This document shows positions 59,030 to 64,000 of a stretch of DNA of 64,000 nt, piece after piece. The translations under genes were made by a program, and so were the position numbers. This DNA is from Aeromonas lusitana (lineage in GTDB: Bacteria; Pseudomonadota; Gammaproteobacteria; Enterobacterales; Aeromonadaceae). Position 1 is the stretch's first letter, and the number at the start of each line of letters is the position of its first letter. Under the pieces are notes generated by a model, which ran no database searches, had not been told where the DNA came from, and was given only the letters and a program-made list of their open reading frames with translations. The stretch is from contig NZ_PGCP01000011.1 in the NCBI RefSeq assembly GCF_002812985.1, positions 27,718 to 91,717 on the forward strand, given 5' to 3'.

Positions 59030-59044
59030 TGAGAATAGTTATCA
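59030..59044. promoter_or_regulatory. Fur box before the TonB2 operon
   Basis: TGAGAATAGTTATCA matches the 7-1-7 Fur consensus TGATAATNATTATCA at 12 of 14 defined positions and lies within a longer palindrome with ACAATGA/TCATTGT arms. It is 18 bp upstream of the first gene, so iron-dependent repression is likely. Confidence 0.82.
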
Positions 59045-59062
59045 TTGTTAAGATTATGTACC

Positions 59063-59824
59063 ATGAAAAAGCTCTGGGGTCTGGCCTTGTTGCCACTGGC
59101 CGCGCATTTCGTCGCCAATGCAGATGATCTGGTCGCGCCCGCACTGAAGAACAGCATAGCTGATGGAAAATCTTCCCAACAGCGTGTGGAAAAAGCGGCT
59201 GATGCGGCCGTCTCCGCCCGCGTGGAGTTGCAGAATGCACAACTCCAGCTGCGTGATCTGGAAGCCTACAACCGCTACATGCAATCACTGGTGGTCGATC
59301 AGCAAAATGAGCTGGGCAAACTGACCAGTCAGCTGGCGGCGGTGGAGCAGACCCGGCAAGGGCTGATCCCCCTGATGTTGCAGATGCAGGCCGATTTGGA
59401 ACAGCTGGTGCAGGACGATATTCCTCTGCGCAAAGAGGACAGGCTGGCGCGAGTCGAGCAGCTCAAGGTGACCCTGGCGCGGGCCGATGTGAGCGAGGCG
59501 GAGAAATTCCGTCAACTGCTGCAGGCCTACCAGATCGAAGCGGAATATGGCAGCCGGATGGATGCCTATCCTGCGCAGCTGGTGCTGGATGGTGCCGAGC
59601 GCCGGGTCGATGTGCTGGCCCTGGGCCGCGTCTCCCTGCTGGCCATGACGGCGGATCGCAGCCAGGCCTGGCGCTGGTCTGCCGAGAGCAAGCAATGGCT
59701 GGCGCTCGACAGTGAATGGTTGTCGCCCATCGCCGATGCGCTGGACATGGCGGCCGACAAGAAAGTCCCGCAACTGTTGCATGTGCCCCTGTCCGTCGCC
59801 CGTAGCCAGGAGTCCCAATCATGA
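59063..59824 (+). CDS. DUF3450 periplasmic protein of the TonB2 cluster
   Basis: The 253-aa protein starts at 59063 (MKKLWGLALLPLAAHFVANA) with a signal peptide; an ATG at 59045 would add unsupported residues. A long coiled coil follows (residues 30-120), then the domain WRWSAESKQWLALDSEW typical of DUF3450. Proteins of this family head TonB2-type operons in Vibrio and relatives; the molecular role is unknown. It overlaps the next gene by 4 bp (ATGA). Confidence 0.88.
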   Translation: MKKLWGLALLPLAAHFVANADDLVAPALKNSIADGKSSQQRVEKAADAAVSARVELQNAQLQLRDLEAYNRYMQSLVVDQQNELGKLTSQLAAVEQTRQGLIPLMLQMQADLEQLVQDDIPLRKEDRLARVEQLKVTLARADVSEAEKFRQLLQAYQIEAEYGSRMDAYPAQLVLDGAERRVDVLALGRVSLLAMTADRSQAWRWSAESKQWLALDSEWLSPIADALDMAADKKVPQLLHVPLSVARSQESQS

Positions 59825-61128
59825 GAGCAGCCATGAAGTGGTTCCCCCTTATCACCCTCCTCTCCCTAGGCTCTCCGCTGGCTGTCGCCAATGAAGACTG
59901 GCAGGCACAGGAGCAGGCCCGGGAACAGACTGCCCAGCAGGATCTGGCGTCCGTCTCCTCCGAGTTGAACAGCGCCCGTGCCAAGCTGGTCGCGGCCCAA
60001 AGCCTGAGCAAACAGCTGGCGAGCCAGTTTGCCGACAACGAAAAGCAGTTGGTTGAACTCAAGGGCCAGTGGGAGCAAGCCTCCGGCGACATGAACGAGA
60101 TCTTCGCCGTGACCCGTCAGGGGGCTAGCGATGCGGTCAAGCTGCTGGCTGACTCTTCCGTTCAGGGACAACATCCGGACCGCTTGGCCGCGCTGAAGGC
60201 GATGGCTCAGGACAAGCAGGTGCCGGATCGCGCCGCCCTCGCCCTGCTGCCCGCCACCCTGATGCAAGAGATCCGCGAGTCGGGCCGTGTCACCCAGTTC
60301 AGCGGCAAGGTGCTCGACGCTCAGGGTGCAGCCAGTGAACAGACACTGACCCGGGTCGGTAGCTTCGCGCTGTTTGGCAGCGCAGGTTATCTGCAACCGA
60401 GCGGTGAAGGGCTGAGTCCGGTACTGGGTCTGCCCGGTGCCCTGCAATCCGAGTTGACCGCTTATCAGGGCAAGGAGGGTGAAGCCTTGCCGCTGGATCC
60501 TTCCCACGGCGTGCTGCTCGATATGCTGGCTCAGGCGCCCACCTTCTGGCAGCAAGTCCAGCAAGGGGGCCAGGTTGGCGCCATCATAGTGCTGCTGGCC
60601 GCCATCGGTCTGGGCATCGCCGGCGTGCGGTTGTGGACCCTGTCCCGTGAACTGACCCGAGTGCGCCGTCAGCTTAAGAGCGGCGAATACCACACCGACA
60701 ATGCCCTCGGTCGGGTGCTGACTGTGGCGGATCAACACCCCGAGCTGAGCATGGAGACCCTCGAACTGCGTCTGGACGAGGCTATCTTGCAGGAAACCCC
60801 CCGCCTCGAGCGCGGTATCGGCATGGTCAAGGTCATCGCCGCCATCGCCCCCATGCTGGGTCTGCTCGGCACTGTGACCGGCATGATCGGCACCTTCCAG
60901 GCCATCACCCAGTTTGGTACCGGTGATCCCAAGATCATGGCGGGCGGCATCTCCATGGCGCTGATCACCACGGTACAGGGGCTGGTGGCCGCCATTCCGC
61001 TGATCCTGGCTCACAGCCTGCTGCAGTCTCGTTTCACCGAACTCTCCAATGTGCTGGAGCAGCAAGTCGCCGGCATCCTGGCCGAACGGGCCGAGAGTAA
61101 CGCGGATGGGATGGAGCGGGTGGCATGA
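59821..61128 (+). CDS. TtpC-like MotA/TolQ/ExbB proton channel protein
   Basis: The 435-aa protein has a signal peptide (residues 1-22), a periplasmic coiled coil, a first membrane helix near 255-275 (QVGAIIVLLAAIGLGIAGVRLW) and a C-terminal MotA/TolQ/ExbB domain (VIAAIAPMLGLLGTVTGMIGTFQAI, MAGGISMALITTVQGLVAAIPLI). Its size and place match TtpC, which Vibrio TonB2 systems need in addition to ExbB and ExbD. It overlaps both neighbours by 4 bp. Confidence 0.88.
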   Translation: MRAAMKWFPLITLLSLGSPLAVANEDWQAQEQAREQTAQQDLASVSSELNSARAKLVAAQSLSKQLASQFADNEKQLVELKGQWEQASGDMNEIFAVTRQGASDAVKLLADSSVQGQHPDRLAALKAMAQDKQVPDRAALALLPATLMQEIRESGRVTQFSGKVLDAQGAASEQTLTRVGSFALFGSAGYLQPSGEGLSPVLGLPGALQSELTAYQGKEGEALPLDPSHGVLLDMLAQAPTFWQQVQQGGQVGAIIVLLAAIGLGIAGVRLWTLSRELTRVRRQLKSGEYHTDNALGRVLTVADQHPELSMETLELRLDEAILQETPRLERGIGMVKVIAAIAPMLGLLGTVTGMIGTFQAITQFGTGDPKIMAGGISMALITTVQGLVAAIPLILAHSLLQSRFTELSNVLEQQVAGILAERAESNADGMERVA

Positions 61129-61655
61129 TGCTCGACATCTGGCAACAGTTGCAGAGCTTCATGGGCCGTGGTGGCCCTGTGCTCTGGGTCATCCTGGCCC
61201 TGCTGGTGCTGATGTGGATCCTGATGATCGAGCGGCTGCTCTACCTGCATCTGGGGTTCAGCCCCTTGCAGCGTCAGCTGTTCGGCCGCTGGCAGGCCCG
61301 TAGCGAGCATCACAGCTGGCATGCCAAGGCCATCCGTGGCCGCTGGCTGGCCGAGGCCGAGCTCGAGCTCAATCGCCATCTGATCTTCATCCGCACCCTG
61401 GTAGTGCTCTGCCCCATGCTGGGTCTGCTCGGCACTGTCACCGGCATGATAGGCGTATTCGATGCGTTGGCCGCGGCCAACCGCTTTAACCCGGAAAGTA
61501 TGGCGGGCGGGATCTCCCGCGCCACCATCCCCACCATGGCGGGCATGGTGGTGGCGCTGTCCGGTGTGTTGTTACTCAGCCGGCTCGAGAGCCGGGCCAA
61601 GCGTGCGCTGGCCAAGACTCGTGACGGCTTGCGAGAAGAGAAGGTAATGCAATGA
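61125..61655 (+). CDS. exbB: ExbB-type biopolymer transport proton channel (TonB2 system)
   Basis: The 176-aa membrane protein has an N-terminal helix (GPVLWVILALLVLMWILMIERLLYL) and the paired MotA/TolQ/ExbB helices (RTLVVLCPMLGLLGTVTGMIGVFDAL, MAGGISRATIPTMAGMVVALSG). It forms the proton channel with ExbD that powers TonB. It is shorter than E. coli ExbB (244) but normal for ExbB2. Confidence 0.92.
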   Translation: MMLDIWQQLQSFMGRGGPVLWVILALLVLMWILMIERLLYLHLGFSPLQRQLFGRWQARSEHHSWHAKAIRGRWLAEAELELNRHLIFIRTLVVLCPMLGLLGTVTGMIGVFDALAAANRFNPESMAGGISRATIPTMAGMVVALSGVLLLSRLESRAKRALAKTRDGLREEKVMQ

Positions 61656-62053
61656 GACGGCAATCCAAACGTCAGCGTGATGAAGTGCAGATCGACATGA
61701 CCCCCATGCTGGATATCGTGTTCATCATGCTGATCTTCTTCATCGTGACCACCTCCTTCGTGCGCGAGGCCGGGCTCGAGGTACACAGACCCCAGGCCAG
61801 CGAGGCCAAGCCCCAGAAATCCTCCAGCATCATGCTGGCCATCGGTGCCCAGGGGCAGATCTTCCTCGACCGCAAGCAGGTCGATGTGGAGCGCGTACAA
61901 GCCAGCTTGGCCCGTCTGCTGACTGAGCAACCAGATGCCAGCCTGGTTATCCAGGCGGATGAGCGGGTGCCCCATGGCCGTGTGGTGCGGGTGATGGATG
62001 AGGCCAAGGCGGCCGGGATCGCCAATATCGCCGTGGCGGTAGCGCCGAAATGA
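61652..62053 (+). CDS. exbD: ExbD-type biopolymer transport protein (TonB2 system)
   Basis: The 133-aa protein has a short cytoplasmic start, one helix with the proton-carrying aspartate (IDMTPMLDIVFIMLIFFIVTTSFV) and a periplasmic domain ending AGIANIAVAVAPK. It couples with ExbB. Its ATG overlaps the exbB stop and its stop overlaps tonB. Confidence 0.94.
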   Translation: MRRQSKRQRDEVQIDMTPMLDIVFIMLIFFIVTTSFVREAGLEVHRPQASEAKPQKSSSIMLAIGAQGQIFLDRKQVDVERVQASLARLLTEQPDASLVIQADERVPHGRVVRVMDEAKAAGIANIAVAVAPK

Positions 62054-62712
62054 AGTACAAGCTGATGAGCCTGGGACTGGGGGTCGCTCTCAGTCTGGCG
62101 ATCCTGCTGTTCATGGCCACCCTGGTGGAACCTCCCAAGGGGGAGAAGAACTCGGCCGAGCAGAAGGCCATCGTCATCAACATGCAAAACGAGGTGACCG
62201 AGGTTCAGGTGCGTGAACGCCCTGTGCCCCAGGAGCCTGAGCCCCTACCCGAGCCCCCTGCGGCGCTGGCCGCTGCCCCCATGCCCATGCCGGCAGCGGC
62301 CCCCCTGCCCTCGGTACAGCCGAGCCTGGATCTCGTCTCCAGCCTGAGTGCGGTGCAGGTCTATGCCCCGGGCGTTGCCACCAGTCCAGCACCGGTCGCG
62401 AGTGGCAACTTCCACGGTGAATCACAAGGGGTGGGCATCGCCGTCGGCAACATGCTGACCCCTTTGCAGCGAGTCGAACCCGTCTACCCCTATCGTGCCC
62501 AGCAGGCCGGCATCGAAGGCTCGGTCACCCTGCGCTTCACGGTCGATGCGGATGGACGCGTCCAGGATGTGGAAGTGCTCGAGGCCAAGCCCAAGCGTCA
62601 GTTTGAGCGGGCCGCCATCCAGGCGGTCAGCAAGTGGCGCTATCAGCCGAGACCGGGTGCCACCGACAAGCTGGTACAAACCATCAATCTCAAATTCAAA
62701 TTGGAGTCATAA
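62050..62712 (+). CDS. tonB: TonB energy transducer (TonB2 type)
   Basis: The 220-aa protein has an N-terminal membrane anchor (LGVALSLAILLFMATLV), a proline-rich spacer (VPQEPEPLPEPPAALAAAP and following), and the C-terminal TonB fold (VEPVYPYRAQQAGIEGSVTLRFTVDADGRVQDVEVLEAKP, FERAAIQAVSKWRYQP). It transfers energy to outer-membrane receptors, possibly including the siderophore receptor at 15778-17889. Confidence 0.94.
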   Translation: MKYKLMSLGLGVALSLAILLFMATLVEPPKGEKNSAEQKAIVINMQNEVTEVQVRERPVPQEPEPLPEPPAALAAAPMPMPAAAPLPSVQPSLDLVSSLSAVQVYAPGVATSPAPVASGNFHGESQGVGIAVGNMLTPLQRVEPVYPYRAQQAGIEGSVTLRFTVDADGRVQDVEVLEAKPKRQFERAAIQAVSKWRYQPRPGATDKLVQTINLKFKLES

Positions 62713-62714
62713 CC

Positions 62715-63893
62715 ATGCTGCGGATCTGGATCTGCCTGCTGGCCCTGGTCAGCCAAGCCTGCCTGGCCATGGAGGTGAGCCCGTATTTCTCCCGCCAGCT
62801 GGAGCCCGTGATGAAGCTCTACCAGTCTGGTCAGTGGCAACAGGCCCAGAACAAGGCGAGTGGACTCAAACCTGCATCCGATGCCGAGAAAGCCTGGCTG
62901 GCCCAGTTGCAGGCCTCCTTGGCGGCCAATTTGCAGCAAACCACTCAGGCGAGCCGCTACGTGGAACAGGCGCTGGCTTATAAAGAGTGGCCGGAGCAGC
63001 AACAACTCCAGCTGTTGCGTCTGCGTGGTGACATCCAGGCTCAGCAATCCAACTGGTCCGGCGCCATCGCCAGCTACAAGGCTGCCCTTGCGCTCAAGGC
63101 CGACGACAGTCTTAGGTTGCGTTTGGCAGGCCTCTATTACCACAACAAGCAATACGGTGAAGCGGCCAGCCAGAGCGAGCAACTGCTGAAAAAAGGCTGG
63201 AACAAGCAGGCGGCGATCATTCGTCTCTCGGCGCTGACCGCCCAGCAGCGTTACGCCGTGGCGGCCGATCAGGCGCAGGAGCTTGTCCGCCGCGAGCCAA
63301 AAGAGAGCAAGTGGTGGCAGCAGGCGGTCTCTTTGAACCTCTCTGCCAAACGAGGCGATCAGGCGCTGGTACTGTTGCAGACCGCCATCGATCGCCAAGT
63401 GATGGATGATGTGGCCACGCGCGGTCAGCTGATCCGCCTGTATGCCTGGCAGGGGCTGCCCTATCGTGGCGCCCGCCTGCTGGAGGCGGCTATGGCCAAG
63501 GGGCAAATGAAGCAGAGTGCCGAGAATCAGCAGTTGCTGGCTCAGTTGTGGGAAGGTGCCCGCGAATGGCCCAAGGCCGTCGACAGCTGGCAACTGCTCG
63601 CCAAACAGTACGCACACCCCAAGGCGGGCATGCGCGCAGCAGAACTGATGCTGCAGCAAGGCAAGACCGATGAGGCCATGAGCCAGCTGGCCGTTATCAA
63701 GTCTTCCAAGGGAGAGCAGGGTAATAGAGCCAAGGCGCTGCTGGTTCAGGCACACCTTAATAAACAGCAGTATGCACAGGCGCTGGAACTGGCCCTCGAA
63801 CTGCAAAAAGATGGTAACTGGCAACAGCGGGCGACCAGCTGGGTCAACTACATCCAGGCCCAGAGCGAAGCCTTGAGCAAAAAAGCGGCGTAA
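62715..63893 (+). CDS. TPR-repeat periplasmic protein of the TonB2 cluster
   Basis: The 392-aa protein starts at 62715 (MLRIWICLLALVSQACLAME) with a signal peptide. The rest is helical with tetratricopeptide-like repeats (for example WSGAIASYKAALALKADDSLRLRLAGLYYHNKQYGEAA). The same kind of TPR protein ends TonB2 operons in Vibrio and Shewanella; its role is not known. It starts 2 bp after tonB. Confidence 0.88.
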   Translation: MLRIWICLLALVSQACLAMEVSPYFSRQLEPVMKLYQSGQWQQAQNKASGLKPASDAEKAWLAQLQASLAANLQQTTQASRYVEQALAYKEWPEQQQLQLLRLRGDIQAQQSNWSGAIASYKAALALKADDSLRLRLAGLYYHNKQYGEAASQSEQLLKKGWNKQAAIIRLSALTAQQRYAVAADQAQELVRREPKESKWWQQAVSLNLSAKRGDQALVLLQTAIDRQVMDDVATRGQLIRLYAWQGLPYRGARLLEAAMAKGQMKQSAENQQLLAQLWEGAREWPKAVDSWQLLAKQYAHPKAGMRAAELMLQQGKTDEAMSQLAVIKSSKGEQGNRAKALLVQAHLNKQQYAQALELALELQKDGNWQQRATSWVNYIQAQSEALSKKAA

Positions 63894-63894
63894 A

Positions 63895-63924
63895 AGAGGG
63901 TGAAAGAACGCGTTTCATCCTCTT
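63895..63924 (+). terminator. Possible hairpin after the TonB2 operon
   Basis: AGAGGGTGAAA and TTTCATCCTCT pair around AACGCG with one wobble. There is no strong T-run directly after it, so the terminator role is uncertain. Confidence 0.45.
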
Positions 63925-63968
63925 CAGGCTGCTTTTTCAGCAAACGAGATCTTTTTCACAAAAAGCCC

Positions 63969-64000
63969 TTGTCATCCCAGCGCCGCTCCCTATAATGCGC
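63969..64000 (+). promoter_or_regulatory. rRNA operon P1-type promoter at the window edge
   Basis: TTGTCA (63969-63974), a 16-bp spacer ending in CTCCC, perfect TATAAT (63991-63996) and the GCGC discriminator closely copy E. coli rrnB P1 (TTGTCA-16-TATAATGCGC). An A/T-rich stretch at about 63946-63964 could be an UP element. A 16S rRNA gene is expected downstream, outside the window. Confidence 0.88.

Overview
The window is a piece of an Aeromonas-type gammaproteobacterial chromosome around the replication origin. The order gyrB-recF-dnaN-dnaA / rpmH-rnpA-yidD-yidC-mnmE / mioC-oriC-mnmG-rsmG-parA-parB-atpIBEFHAGDC-glmU is the classic origin neighbourhood. A class D beta-lactamase of the OXA-12/AmpS kind next to creB-creC (blrA-blrB in Aeromonas), an AhyR-like LuxR protein and a TonB2-type cluster point to Aeromonas. 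Genus is an inference; no 16S sequence is present.

Layout. 1-3689 (minus): start of gyrB, then recF (with a perfect parS palindrome in its 3' end), dnaN and dnaA; the dnaA upstream region carries a Dam-site (GATC) cluster. 4000-6171: a cystine/polar amino acid ABC transporter between dnaA and rpmH. 6442-10253: rpmH, rnpA, yidD, yidC, mnmE. 10323-17889 (minus): a hydroxamate siderophore locus (TonB-dependent receptor, YojI exporter, FhuC, FhuD, FhuB) that separates mnmE from mioC. 18275-23506: mioC, oriC (DnaA boxes, GATC-rich unwinding element), mnmG, rsmG, parAB. 23715-32055: F1Fo ATP synthase operon and glmU. 32117-36639 (minus): creB, creC, blaOXA, creD, with a cre/blr-tag before creD. 36761-39434: DeoR-family regulator and glmS.

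39460-52227 is a complete Tn7-family transposon inserted 25 bp after the glmS stop codon. It has 5'-TGTGGG ends, perfect 25-bp terminal inverted repeats and a 5-bp target duplication GATGA. It encodes TnsA, TnsB, TnsC, TnsD and TnsE as one overlapping operon; the catalytic residues of TnsA and TnsB are present. Its cargo is a three-gene cassette: a protein with two GHKL ATPase domains, a partner joining a receiver domain to a C-terminal region that carries an RNxxxH motif like that of HEPN ribonucleases, and a convergent C5-cytosine DNA methyltransferase. I read this as a candidate, possibly undescribed, defence system in which a kinase-like sensor controls a putative RNase and the methylase marks self DNA. 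The function is inference.

52417-57977: an HD-GYP response regulator and a 1462-residue hybrid sensor kinase. 58074-58850 (minus): an AHL-type LuxR solo. 59063-63893: a six-gene TonB2-type energy transduction operon behind a good Fur box; it could energise the siderophore receptor near mioC. The last 32 bases are an rRNA-type P1 promoter, so an rrn operon probably begins just past the window.
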